Source: CAZCAC01 sp964496575
GTDB taxonomy: Bacteria > Planctomycetota > UBA1135 > GCA-002686595
DNA: 64,000 bases
Assembly (NCBI GenBank): GCA_964496575.1
Contig: CAZCAC010000009.1
Span: 1-64,000, forward strand
Reading direction: 5' to 3'
The notes below the pieces were generated by a model, which saw nothing but the letters and a program-made list of their open reading frames with translations, was not told where the DNA came from and did no database searches. The position numbers and the translations under genes are program-made. Below, in pieces: positions 1 through 8,478 of this stretch (positions within the stretch are counted from its first letter, which is position 1; every line of letters begins with the position of its first letter).

Positions 1-1
1 G

Positions 2-433
2 GCATTCGGCCAATGCCGCCACTCCACGCACCTATGTCAGGAGCCCTGCAATGGGCTGACCGCCGAGTTCACGTACCGGTTCAACGGCAACCGCCGCCTG
101 ATTCGCCGGACCTTCGAGCGCTCGGACGGTGTGACCGGCAGCGAGCGGTACGAGTACGACGAGAAGATGCGGCTGACGAAGGCGGTCTACGAGAACTTCG
201 ACTCCTGGATCTCGGGCACCGTCACCTTTCGGCACGCCGACGACGGGGGTCTCGAGAAGGGCCGCTTCGACGGGGGGCGCTTCGATGCGGACATCGCGTT
301 CGAGCGTGACGGTAGTGGAAACGTGACCCGCATCCATTGGGAATTCGACTTCGGCAAGACCCAGACCTACGTCCTGGGCTACGAGAAGATCCCGCCAAGG
401 CCGCCGGTCGAGGGCTCGAAGGACGGCGAATAG
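2..433 (+). CDS. Unknown protein, 5' end cut off by window edge
   Basis: The reading frame is open from the left edge to a TAG at 431-433, about 143 visible residues. No start can be chosen because the frame is coding-like from the first base. The visible part is rich in charged residues and short beta-strand-like alternations (FTYRFNG, TVTFRHADD, DADIAFERDG, IHWEFDFGKTQTY). This suggests repeated beta-hairpins of the kind seen in RHS/YD-type or secreted beta proteins, but I cannot place the family. It converges on the TonB receptor gene, with a hairpin between the two stops. Function unknown. Confidence 0.6.
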   Translation, partial: AFGQCRHSTHLCQEPCNGLTAEFTYRFNGNRRLIRRTFERSDGVTGSERYEYDEKMRLTKAVYENFDSWISGTVTFRHADDGGLEKGRFDGGRFDADIAFERDGSGNVTRIHWEFDFGKTQTYVLGYEKIPPRPPVEGSKDGE

Positions 434-462
434 GTCTCCCGCGGGCACCGGCATCCACGAAG

Positions 463-496
463 AGGCCCGGCGAGCCGCAAGGGCGTCGCCGGGCCT
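463..496. terminator. Hairpin between convergent genes
   Basis: Perfect 11-bp stem: AGGCCCGGCGA at 463-473 pairs with TCGCCGGGCCT at 486-496 around a 12-nt loop. It lies 30 bp past the stop at 433 and 46 bp past the minus-strand stop at 542, so it could end transcription from both sides. There is no T-run, so a bidirectional terminator or mRNA 3'-end stabiliser is inferred. Confidence 0.55.
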
Positions 497-541
497 GTCT
501 CGAGGCGAGTCGTTTCGCCTGCGTCTTCTGGCTCTCTCGGG

Positions 542-2482
542 TCAGGAACCGAAGTTCATGCCGATGAAGATCGCTCGCCGCAGCTGGTCGTTTTCGGAGA
601 ATTCGGACCGGATCGGATCGCTGATCCCCTGGCCCCCGATGTAGACCTCGAAGTCGTCGGACGGACGCCAGGCGACGCGCGCGTCGAACCGGCAGTACTC
701 GGCGATCTTCCACCACTCGCCCATGTCCTCGACGCCGTAGAAGCCCGCGTCCAGCTCCCAGTGCTGACCCAGGTCGTAGTACGAACGGATGTTGAGGACG
801 TGCCGCGGGTGGTACATGTCCGTGGTGAGCGCCTCGCCATCGGTGTTGACGTACGAGCCGTAGTGATAGGTGTAGCCGGAGCGGATCTTCCAATCCTCGT
901 TGATCTGGAAGTCCATGGCCAGCTCGGCGCCGGACGACTCGCCGGTGGCGTTGTTGGTGATCTGATAGCCCCACGGCAAGGCGTAGGGATCCAGATAGTG
1001 CAGGTTGTCGTAGTCGTTGACGTAGACCGTCAGATCCGCGGAGAGCCAGTCGGCCGGCATCACGCGCGTCCCCACTTCGTAGGAGAGGAGCTCCTCGGAG
1101 CTGAACTCCGGGTTCCCGACGAAATAGCTGTCCTCGGTCAGGTACCGCTCTTCCAGTGAGGGCGTTCGCACCGCGCGAGATACCGCGGCCCAGACCGTGA
1201 CGTCATCAGCCGGTGCCCAGGCCGCCCGGACCGTGGGCTGGAACTCCCAACCGGTGAAGCTGTTGTGTTCGAGCGTCAGGCCTGCAGTGAGGCTCGTGTT
1301 GATATCCGTCAAGGAGAGCGTGTCGAGCGCGAAGACCCGGAAGGTGTCCTTGGTGACGTTCGGGGGATCGAATTCCAGCCACCACGGGTCGTAGCCGTGG
1401 AGGCGGCTGTGAGTCCAGCGGTACCCCGCGCCGATGTTGATCTTGTTGGACTTGGAGGTCTCCAGAGACCGTGTGTACTCGAGGTCCAGCTCGTCGATGT
1501 GGATGTCGGCGATCGTCTTCATGTCCTGCTGATCACTCGAGAACCAGGCCTGCCACCGATCGTTCAGCTCGGGGTCCGACATGCTGGCGTAGATCTGCGC
1601 ACCCTTCCGCTCGTCCCGAACCTGGATGGGCTCCCAGGTGTCCAGATCCGCGCCCAGGTTGTAGAACTCGCCGGTGTACACGCGTGCCCAGGTGGTGAAG
1701 TCCTTCTCGAATGCGTTGAAGTCGAACCTCGTCCCGGCACTGACCACGCCCCAGTCGTAGTCGTAGCCCAAGAACGGGTCGTGAAGCGTGTCGTAGCGCG
1801 CTCCCTTGAACCAGGCCCGGTAGTAGGTGTCCTCCCCGATCTGGCCGCCGTAGCGGAAGCTGCCGTGCTGGTCGTCGGTCGCGTAGCGAAGGCTGGCCTG
1901 CGGCCCCTGGGTCTCCTCCGCCTTCTTGGTGATGACGTGGACCACGCCATGCACCGCATTCGACCCCCACAGGATCCCCCCCGGGCCGCGGACGATTTCG
2001 ACACGATCCACGGTCTCGAGCGGGATGTCCTGAAGTGGCCACCAGACCCCCGCGAACAGGGGCGTGTAGACCACGACGCCGTCGACCATCACCAGGAGCT
2101 GGTTCAGGTAGGCGCTGCTGACGAAGGACAGTCCCGGGCCGAACCCGCGCGAGGTGACGTCCCAGGCGTTCGATGACCACCTCGACACGTGCATGCCTGG
2201 GACCATGCGCAAGGCCTCGGCGATCGACGAGTGCCCTGACCGTCGAATCTCATCCCCGGTCAGTACGTACACGGCTGCAGGCACCTGCGACAGGGGCTCC
2301 GCGGTCCGCGTGGCGATCGTGACCTCTATGTCCATGAGCTCTTCCAGGGAGAGCTCGGTCAGGTCTAGATCTTCGCCGTAGGTTGCGGGATCCGGAGCGC
2401 CGGATGTGGCCGTTACCACGGGCGCTACCGGGAGGGATGCGCAGAAGAGAATCGTAAGCTGAAAGAGTCTGATAGTATTCAT
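542..2482 (-). CDS. TonB-dependent outer membrane receptor
   Basis: About 646 residues. An N-terminal signal peptide (MNTIRLFQLTILFCASLPVA) is followed by a plug domain at roughly 45-165, with DIEVTIATRTAEPLSQVPAA, MVDGVVVYTPLF and the plug hallmark VEIVRGPGGILWGSNAVHGV. A beta-barrel follows, rich in aromatic strand ends, to a C-terminal GMNFGS. The ATG at 2482 is chosen over the GTG at 2491 because GAGGAG lies 8 nt before it. Family knowledge: such receptors import or sense ligands at the outer membrane using TonB energy. It is the last gene of an operon with a YfiR-like protein and a CHASE8 hybrid kinase, so a sensing role is more likely than bulk import. The ligand is unknown. Confidence 0.92.
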   Translation of the reverse strand: MNTIRLFQLTILFCASLPVAPVVTATSGAPDPATYGEDLDLTELSLEELMDIEVTIATRTAEPLSQVPAAVYVLTGDEIRRSGHSSIAEALRMVPGMHVSRWSSNAWDVTSRGFGPGLSFVSSAYLNQLLVMVDGVVVYTPLFAGVWWPLQDIPLETVDRVEIVRGPGGILWGSNAVHGVVHVITKKAEETQGPQASLRYATDDQHGSFRYGGQIGEDTYYRAWFKGARYDTLHDPFLGYDYDWGVVSAGTRFDFNAFEKDFTTWARVYTGEFYNLGADLDTWEPIQVRDERKGAQIYASMSDPELNDRWQAWFSSDQQDMKTIADIHIDELDLEYTRSLETSKSNKINIGAGYRWTHSRLHGYDPWWLEFDPPNVTKDTFRVFALDTLSLTDINTSLTAGLTLEHNSFTGWEFQPTVRAAWAPADDVTVWAAVSRAVRTPSLEERYLTEDSYFVGNPEFSSEELLSYEVGTRVMPADWLSADLTVYVNDYDNLHYLDPYALPWGYQITNNATGESSGAELAMDFQINEDWKIRSGYTYHYGSYVNTDGEALTTDMYHPRHVLNIRSYYDLGQHWELDAGFYGVEDMGEWWKIAEYCRFDARVAWRPSDDFEVYIGGQGISDPIRSEFSENDQLRRAIFIGMNFGS

Positions 2483-2573
2483 GACAAGCACTCCTCAGGC
2501 AGTGCGGTACTCTCGACGCTCGTGTTCCGAGCGACCCCAGAGAGTGAGAGGGGGGGGATCGAGGGACGTCGTT

Positions 2574-4316
2574 TCATGCCGTCTTGTTCACGTCTTCACT
2601 GGGCGCCTCGAGCCACTGCTCGATCTTGGCGTAGAGAACGGCGGGAACGACCGGCTTGGGAATGTGATCATCCATTCCCGCCGCGAGGCACTTCTTCCGG
2701 TCTCCCTGCATCGCGTTCGCGGAGAGGGCGAGAACTGGAAGATGTTGACCGGTATCACGCTCCCGTAAGCGCAGTTCCCGGGTCGCCTCGTAGCCGTCCA
2801 TGACAGGCATCTGACAATCCATGAGTACGAGATCGAAGTGCCCTTGGTCGATGACCTCGAGCGCTTCCTTACCGTCGTTGGCAACTTCTACCTGGTAGCC
2901 ACACCTCTCGACGAGAGCGACGGCCAGGCGCTGGTTGACCTTGTTATCCTCCACGATGAGGATGCAAGCCTCATGGTTGTCGACGGTACCTTCTCCTTCG
3001 AGCGCGGCTACGGGGCCGCACGCTTCCTCCGTCGAGTATTCGGGAAAACTCTCGTCCAGGCCAAGCCATTGGATGAGCTTGGATCGGACCATCGAGAGCT
3101 TGAGCGGTCGGGTGAGCACATCGGATGCTCGGGCCTGAAGCACCTGGGGGCGAGCTCCCAGCGAGGAGATCGGAATCAACATCAGCAAGGGAACCTCGTC
3201 CAGGTTTCCGATTCGACGGAAGCGTCGGCTGATATCCTGGCACTCCTCGACTGTCTCGCCTCCGTAGACCAACAGGATGTCCGGAAGGTCCTCGGGCTCC
3301 GTCGCATCGGCCAGGTCGGCCAACATCGACTCCAGGCCCTCGTAGCAGTTCGCTTCCGCTCCCCAGGTGTGCAGCTGAGCTTCCAGGATCTCGCGGCTCG
3401 TCTCGCACGGCTCCAGGATGGCGATGCGCTTGCCCCACATCGCACCCTCGGGAAGGGGTGGACTGGACGGCCCGTCCACCTCCTTGGCGAACGGGATCGA
3501 GATCCGGAACGTGGTTCCTTCGCCCAGGACGCTCTCGAGGCTGATATCGCCCCCCATCGCCGAAACGAGCTCGGAAGAGATGGCCAGCCCCAGCCCGGTT
3601 CCACCGAAGCGACGAGTCGTCGAGCTGTCGGCCTGGGTGAAGGGCTCGAAGATCTTCTCGATCTTCTCGGTGTCGACTCCGATTCCCGTGTCCCGGACGG
3701 AGACCTCGACAACCACCGTGTCCTCCGTCTCATCCAATACGTTCGCGTCAACCTGTACTTCGCCCACCAGCGTGAACTTCAGTGCGTTCCCGATCAGGTT
3801 CGTCAGCACCTGCCGCATCCGCCCCGGGTCGCCGCGGAGGTTCGAGAGGATCTCGGCTTGCTGCAGCGTGATCAGATCGATGCTGTCCTCCTCGAAGCGC
3901 GGACCGAAGATGTCACCCAGGTTCTCGATGAGCGAGATCAGGTCCAGGTCGACATCTTCCACCTCGAGCTTCCCTGCCTCGATCTTGGAGAAGTCCAGGA
4001 TGTCGTTGATCAGAGCGAGCAGGGAATCACCGCAGGTTCGGACCGTCTCCAGCAGTCCTCGTTGGTCCGGTGTCAGGTCCGTATCGAGCACGATCCCGGT
4101 CATCCCGATGACGCCGTTCATCGGGGTCCGGATCTCATGGCTCATGTTGGCCAGGAACTCCGCCTTGGCCCGGGCGCCTTCCTCGGCCTGCTCCTTGGCG
4201 ACCTTCAGCTTCTCGTTCGTGCGGGTCAGCTCCGCCGTGCGGATCTGGACCTTCTCCTCGAGGTTCCGTCGGTGTTGCTCGAGCTCCTCGTCACGCAGCT
4301 GAATCCGTCCGAGCAT
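2574..4316 (-). CDS. Hybrid histidine kinase, catalytic half (frameshifted from sensor half)
   Basis: This frame holds the HAMP end and a coiled coil, then HisKA with NMSHEIRTPMNG (phospho-acceptor His), and HATPase_c with the N box NLIGNALKFT, DTGIGVD and GGTGLGLAIS. Two receiver domains follow. The first is a pseudo-receiver: the acceptor Asp position reads ILLVYGGE. The second is intact (ILIVEDN, LVLMDCQMPVMDG, IPKPV). The upstream sensor half (4291-4980) is in another frame. Reading through one extra G at about 4380 restores a continuous HAMP, so both pieces are one gene of about 800 residues. Output probably passes through the last receiver to a partner outside the window. Operon with YfiR upstream and the TonB receptor downstream (91-bp gap). 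Confidence 0.9.
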   Translation of the reverse strand: MLGRIQLRDEELEQHRRNLEEKVQIRTAELTRTNEKLKVAKEQAEEGARAKAEFLANMSHEIRTPMNGVIGMTGIVLDTDLTPDQRGLLETVRTCGDSLLALINDILDFSKIEAGKLEVEDVDLDLISLIENLGDIFGPRFEEDSIDLITLQQAEILSNLRGDPGRMRQVLTNLIGNALKFTLVGEVQVDANVLDETEDTVVVEVSVRDTGIGVDTEKIEKIFEPFTQADSSTTRRFGGTGLGLAISSELVSAMGGDISLESVLGEGTTFRISIPFAKEVDGPSSPPLPEGAMWGKRIAILEPCETSREILEAQLHTWGAEANCYEGLESMLADLADATEPEDLPDILLVYGGETVEECQDISRRFRRIGNLDEVPLLMLIPISSLGARPQVLQARASDVLTRPLKLSMVRSKLIQWLGLDESFPEYSTEEACGPVAALEGEGTVDNHEACILIVEDNKVNQRLAVALVERCGYQVEVANDGKEALEVIDQGHFDLVLMDCQMPVMDGYEATRELRLRERDTGQHLPVLALSANAMQGDRKKCLAAGMDDHIPKPVVPAVLYAKIEQWLEAPSEDVNKTA

Positions 4317-4980
4317 CCGGTTGAAGGCATCGACCAGCGCGCCGAATTCGTCCTGGGAACGACGCTCTGCCCTGATCGACGAAGTCCTTCCTCTCCTCGA
4401 CGGCCCGCGCCGTTTCGGCCAGCTCGAGGATCGGCCGGGCGATCAGCTTGCTGAACGCGATGGCGAGGATGGAAGTCAGGGCCAGACCAGCGAGAGCGAG
4501 GAGGGCCATCTGGCCGGCGTCTCTCATGATCTCCTGACGGAGCCCGGTCATGTCGGAGCGCACGTAGATCGTGCCGACGACAGCGTCATCTTCGGTGATT
4601 ACCCGAGTCACCTCGAAGAACGGCTCGGCGGTGTGCTGAGACGACAACGCCTCGTCCAGGCGCTCCGGTGGCTCCACACCGGATCGACTCCACTTGGCGA
4701 AGAGCTTCCCGTCATTCGTGTAGAGAGCGGCGTGAACCGTGCACTCGACGAGCAGGAAGTCCTGCAGCGCCTCCGCGGCGTAGGCGTCGTCGAGGAACAA
4801 CAGAGACGAGGCACAGCGCTTCCCCACGGTCTCCGTCGTGGCGATCGTCGTCTCCTGGTGTTTGGCGCGGAGAGTGCTCCAGTTCCTCACCACCTGGAGG
4901 GTCAGCGTGGCCATCAGCGTCACCGAGCAGGAGATCAGGATCACCAGCCCGATCTTGGCGCGAAGGGGAACCGAGCTCAT
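4291..4980 (-). CDS. CHASE8-HAMP sensor half of hybrid histidine kinase
   Basis: TM1 lies at about residues 8-28. A periplasmic domain of about 120 residues follows, with the CHASE8-like features TVGKRCASSLLFLDD, LQDFLLVECTVHAALYTNDG and EVTRVITEDD.VVGTIYVRSD. TM2 is at about 157-177, then the start of HAMP (ARPILELAETARAVEERKDF). After KDF the frame runs into a non-homologous tail (VDQGRASFPGRIRRAG). The neighbouring frame continues correctly with SIRAERRSQDEFGALVDAFN, so a one-base insertion is present at about 4378-4386. CHASE8 is the periplasmic domain of YfiN/TpbB, the partner of YfiR. The ATG overlaps the end of the yfiR-like gene (4977-4980), showing translational coupling. Whether the frameshift is real or a sequence error is open. 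Confidence 0.85.
   Translation of the reverse strand: MSSVPLRAKIGLVILISCSVTLMATLTLQVVRNWSTLRAKHQETTIATTETVGKRCASSLLFLDDAYAAEALQDFLLVECTVHAALYTNDGKLFAKWSRSGVEPPERLDEALSSQHTAEPFFEVTRVITEDDAVVGTIYVRSDMTGLRQEIMRDAGQMALLALAGLALTSILAIAFSKLIARPILELAETARAVEERKDFVDQGRASFPGRIRRAGRCLQPDARTDSAA
4378..4386 (-). other. Single-base frameshift inside HAMP domain
   Basis: On the minus strand GACTTCGTCGATCAGG reads KDF-VDQ. Dropping one G after TTC gives KDF-SIR and continues into the canonical HAMP end and the kinase frame. A single-base insertion relative to the ancestral sequence is the simplest explanation. Confidence 0.8.
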
Positions 4981-5666
4981 CGCTTCTCCCCCTTCGTCTT
5001 GACGATTGTCGCCAGCTTCAACAGCTGTGAGCTGATCGTCAGCTTGCTCGCCTTGGTCACCTCGTTGTTGACCTCGAAGCGAACCTTGTTGTGCTTTACG
5101 AAGAAGCTCGCGCAGGCGCCCTGTTCGGCGAGACCACTCTCGTCACCGATGAGCAAGATCGGCAGCCCGGCGCACGCCTTGATCAAGGCGACCTTCTGCT
5201 TCTCGTCCAACCCGCAGGCGAAGATGAGGTGCGCGGTTAGCTTCTTCGGGGCGTCCTTGACGTGGCGAATGACGACCGAGCGGCCGTGCAGCTTCTTGTC
5301 CCTGAACGTCGCAGTGAGAATGGGGCCGAACGGGTCCTTGCCGACGACCATGAGCTCGATCGGCGCCTCCTTCTTCCCCAGAGCCTCTTTCGGCCACGTC
5401 GTATACCGGATGAAGTTGTAGAGGAACGCCGCCTTGATCTTGTACTCCGGGAAGGCATCCCCGCCTGCCCCGGGATCAGCGCTGCTGTCCGCCTCGGGTC
5501 GAGTGCCCGGCTCGACACCGAAGACCCCGGTGGCCATGAACCCCAGACACAGCAACACCCCCGCGACACGAAGGAAGCGCCGGACTGCTTGCGCAGCACC
5601 TCCGAGGTCTCGCGCACCGGGGACGAGGTGCGGGAGCCACCTGTTGAGTGGGAAGTGGTGGGGCAA
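4977..5666 (-). CDS. YfiR-family periplasmic protein (DUF4154)
   Basis: About 229 residues from a TTG at 5666. The start is uncertain, since no ATG with a clear ribosome site lies in frame. A hydrophobic segment VAGVLLCLGFMATGVFG acts as the export signal. The mature part has the YfiR hallmarks: YKIKAAFLYNFIRYTTWP near the start, then VVGKDPFGP, HLIFACGLDE, LPILLIGDESGLAEQGACAS and FFVKHNKVRFEVN. In Pseudomonas YfiR is a periplasmic repressor that binds the CHASE8 domain of YfiN. Here the next gene, overlapping by ATGA, encodes a CHASE8 kinase, so the same contact is inferred. The redox-sensitive Cys pair known from YfiR is plausible (two Cys in the mature part) but untested. Confidence 0.85.
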   Translation of the reverse strand: MPHHFPLNRWLPHLVPGARDLGGAAQAVRRFLRVAGVLLCLGFMATGVFGVEPGTRPEADSSADPGAGGDAFPEYKIKAAFLYNFIRYTTWPKEALGKKEAPIELMVVGKDPFGPILTATFRDKKLHGRSVVIRHVKDAPKKLTAHLIFACGLDEKQKVALIKACAGLPILLIGDESGLAEQGACASFFVKHNKVRFEVNNEVTKASKLTISSQLLKLATIVKTKGEKR

Positions 5667-5969
5667 TGGAGAGGACGGTCGGAACTGACAAGGTCTTCTC
5701 GGAGCGCCGCACTCCCATTCTTTAAGGTGATGGCACCACCTGATGCGACCCAGATCAGGGTAGGAAGAGGCCGTTCAGGTGGGTCGGATCGGCGATTCGC
5801 CCGGTGCCGGGTCAGGTGTGAGACGCTGCTTCCGTTCGCGCGGTCACGTCCCCCCTGGGGTGATCACCCGATGGAAGCGGCTTCCGGGTCGCGCCAACGC
5901 GTGGAAGAGGATTCCACCTCGAACGAGAGAATGCGGCGTGACGGCCGCCTGGAGGCGGGCCACGCCCCC
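5667..5969. other. Intergenic region without recognised gene
   Basis: This 303-bp stretch lies between two minus-strand genes. It should hold the promoter of the yfiR operon and the 3' end of the sigma-fusion transcript. I see a 12-bp perfect palindrome, GGGTGATCACCC, at 5858-5869 that could be an operator or half a terminator. I see no convincing -35/-10 pair and no ORF with coding character. Confidence 0.4.
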
Positions 5970-8444
5970 TCAGTCCTCGAGCGGCAACTTCGCGTGGCCC
6001 TCCGGGATCGCCTCGATCTCGTACACGCGAAGAGTGCCGGGGACCACTTCTCCGTCGATCAGCCTCATCACCTCGACCGTATACTTGCCTCCTCGTGGGA
6101 GGGACAGCTGGACGCTGCCGGTCTCCTCCATCTGGCGCTGGACGTCACCCCAGACCCGGAGATTCTCGGGACTCGATGGCGACTTCACGGCGGCACGCCA
6201 ACCGTCCTCGCCGGCGACGCCGGGGGGAGCCGCCGGGTCGAGCAGGATGTCGAGAGCTCCGCCCTTCTCGATCCTCACCTGGAGCTCGGCAGTCGCCTTG
6301 GCGCGAAGGAACGGCACCAGCTGGAACGCGATCGAACCGGGGATGACGACGTCTCCCAGGTCGGTTCCCTCGCCCGCCGACAGCTCCACCTCGAAGCTCT
6401 CCAGCCACTCCATGCTGCGCATGACCCTGAAGAGATACCTGCCCGCCGGCAGGAAGCACGTCTCGATCCTGGAGGTCTCCACGTCGACCGGGACAGTCAG
6501 ATAGCCGGCGGGGTACTCGCAATCGAAGACGAAGATCTTCGTTCTGGTCAGGTCCGGCTGGCTCGTGCCCTCCACGAGGATTCGTCCTTCGAGCTTCCCG
6601 TACCCGGTTCGCCTGGCGTCCACCTGCAGCTCCACGTCCGTGTCGCGGGGATCCACGTCCCTCACCACCGCCAGCGACTGACGGCCCTTGCTTCTTGGAT
6701 CCAGGAGGCTCAAGAGGTATGGACCGGACTCCAGGCCGTAGAAACAGAACCGCCCTTCCGCGTCGGTGGTCACCTTCAACCGCTGCCGCTTCACTGCCTG
6801 GAAGTTCAGCGAACCAGGTTCCTTCATCGAATCCCGAAGTGCTGCAGTCACGCAGAAGTCGGCCAGTGGTTCGCCAGCCTCGTCCCGGGCGACACCCTTG
6901 ATCCAATCGGTGACCTGCAATCGCGGCATCCACCACTCGGTCTCGCCCGCAATGAAGGTCCGGTCGGTTTCGGCCTGCCCCGGTTCCGTCTCATGGCAGG
7001 CGACTGCCCGCAGCGTCGCGGCACCCTCGGGGATCTCCGGTATCGAGAACCGTCCCTCTTCGTCACACTCCACGGAGATGTTCCACGAGTACTCCCAGTC
7101 GTGGGGGCTGATCTCGACTCGCGCCCGCGGTGCGGGCAGACCGCTCTCGTAGCGGACCACGCCCTGCAGGTTCGCTCCCCGGGTCAGCTGCACCGCGACC
7201 GGGTCGGATCCGACCGCCCGGGACTTGATCATGGAGCGCCACTGGCCGTAGCCCTCGGCCTCGACTCTCAGATTCGCGGACAGGGCTCGATCATAGGTGA
7301 GCGAGAGCCGGCCGTTCTCGTCTGACACCGCCTCGCCGAGGGCTTTCACCCAGCCGGCGAGTGACTCATCGCGCGTGGTGATGGGCAGATTCCGCGGGCC
7401 GAAGGTCAGCGTGCCGCGAGCACCGGCGATCGGCCGGCCATCCTGGTCGTGGACCTCCACGAGAAACGGTCGGGGCTCGAACTCGTTGAGAGTGGATCCT
7501 CCGGGAACCACGGCACAGAGCTCGAGCACCGTGGCCTCGGAGCCTTCGGGGTCGGGGTTGAGCATGAAGAGCGGCGCATCGCCCGGGATCGCCGGCACCG
7601 GTGTGACCACCGCGGCAGTCTCCTCGGGAGCGGTCCCGCCGTCCGGGGTGGCCGATGACACTGGCAGCGGCTTCCTGAGTCCTTCGGCAGGCGCTATCAC
7701 GCTGGAGGGCTCCTCGGTACCGCCGGGGACATCCAACCCGTCCGTACGGACTCTCACGGTCTCTCCGTCGTCCTTCACCGCCACCGAGGCCGGCGCCTCT
7801 TCCGGCGTCGTCTCCGCCGCACTCATCGCCAGCCAGATCCCTCCACCGACCAGCCCCAATGCCACGGCCGCTGCCACCGACACCGCCGTGCCGAGTGAGG
7901 CCTGCACGGGGGCGTTCTTGCGGCCGTAGTGCAGGAGCGCCAGGCTCCACGCCTTGCGGTTCCCACCGTAGGTGCGATCCAGGGAGACTCGCAGCTGCTG
8001 CAGCCCACGACTCAGGCGAGTTCGCACGGTGGAGGCCTTGACGGCGAGATCGGTGGAGATCTGCCCGACCGACCGATCCTCGATGAGGTACAAGGCCAGC
8101 GCCTCGCTATAGCGTGGCTCCATCTCCCCCAGCGCGACTTCGACGCGCTCCTCGAGGTCGGAGTGCATCATCGCCTCGTCCGGAGTGAGCGTGTGGCGCG
8201 GATGGAACGCCCGCTCCTCATGGTCCGCACGACGCCTCTCCTTGCGCCGGAAATTCAGCAGGCGAGACCGGAGCACCGCCGTCAGCCAGCCACGGACGTT
8301 CTGCTGATTCCGTGGCGGTTGCTCGATCGCAGCAAGCCACGTTTCCTGTACCAGCTCGTCGGCGAAGTGCGGATCACGGACGAGCTTGAGGGCGAGAGCG
8401 GTCAGGAACCCCTGGTGCAGAGTCAGTTCCTTCTTGTCGATCAT
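5970..8444 (-). CDS. Transmembrane ECF sigma factor fused to carboxypeptidase-regulatory-like exodomain (copy A)
   Basis: 824 residues from the ATG at 8444, chosen because MIDKKELTLHQGFLTALA aligns with the N-termini of the two paralogues and a longer start would add a basic, non-conserved leader. Sigma region 2 lies at about 8-75 (DELVQETWLAAI, RGWLTAVLRSRLLNFRRKER). Region 4 is at about 98-153 (EALALYLIEDRSVGQIS..., STVRTRLSRGLQQLR). A conserved YGGNRKAWSLALL stretch follows. One membrane helix at about 184-206 leads to roughly 600 exported residues of beta-sandwich repeats (EVHDQDGRPIAGARGTL, VVRYESGLPAPRARVEI, GRFSIPEIPEGAATLRA). There is no anti-sigma gene nearby. Inference: the exodomain senses an envelope signal and controls release or activity of the tethered sigma. 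Confidence 0.88.
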   Translation of the reverse strand: MIDKKELTLHQGFLTALALKLVRDPHFADELVQETWLAAIEQPPRNQQNVRGWLTAVLRSRLLNFRRKERRRADHEERAFHPRHTLTPDEAMMHSDLEERVEVALGEMEPRYSEALALYLIEDRSVGQISTDLAVKASTVRTRLSRGLQQLRVSLDRTYGGNRKAWSLALLHYGRKNAPVQASLGTAVSVAAAVALGLVGGGIWLAMSAAETTPEEAPASVAVKDDGETVRVRTDGLDVPGGTEEPSSVIAPAEGLRKPLPVSSATPDGGTAPEETAAVVTPVPAIPGDAPLFMLNPDPEGSEATVLELCAVVPGGSTLNEFEPRPFLVEVHDQDGRPIAGARGTLTFGPRNLPITTRDESLAGWVKALGEAVSDENGRLSLTYDRALSANLRVEAEGYGQWRSMIKSRAVGSDPVAVQLTRGANLQGVVRYESGLPAPRARVEISPHDWEYSWNISVECDEEGRFSIPEIPEGAATLRAVACHETEPGQAETDRTFIAGETEWWMPRLQVTDWIKGVARDEAGEPLADFCVTAALRDSMKEPGSLNFQAVKRQRLKVTTDAEGRFCFYGLESGPYLLSLLDPRSKGRQSLAVVRDVDPRDTDVELQVDARRTGYGKLEGRILVEGTSQPDLTRTKIFVFDCEYPAGYLTVPVDVETSRIETCFLPAGRYLFRVMRSMEWLESFEVELSAGEGTDLGDVVIPGSIAFQLVPFLRAKATAELQVRIEKGGALDILLDPAAPPGVAGEDGWRAAVKSPSSPENLRVWGDVQRQMEETGSVQLSLPRGGKYTVEVMRLIDGEVVPGTLRVYEIEAIPEGHAKLPLED

Positions 8445-8478
8445 GGGATGAGGTGGATACCTGCGGGCACGACGCGAG

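Noticed and set aside
13..309. 98-codon ORF at the left edge
   Set aside because: Out of frame with the edge-spanning ORF 2-433, and Arg-rich with no protein character.
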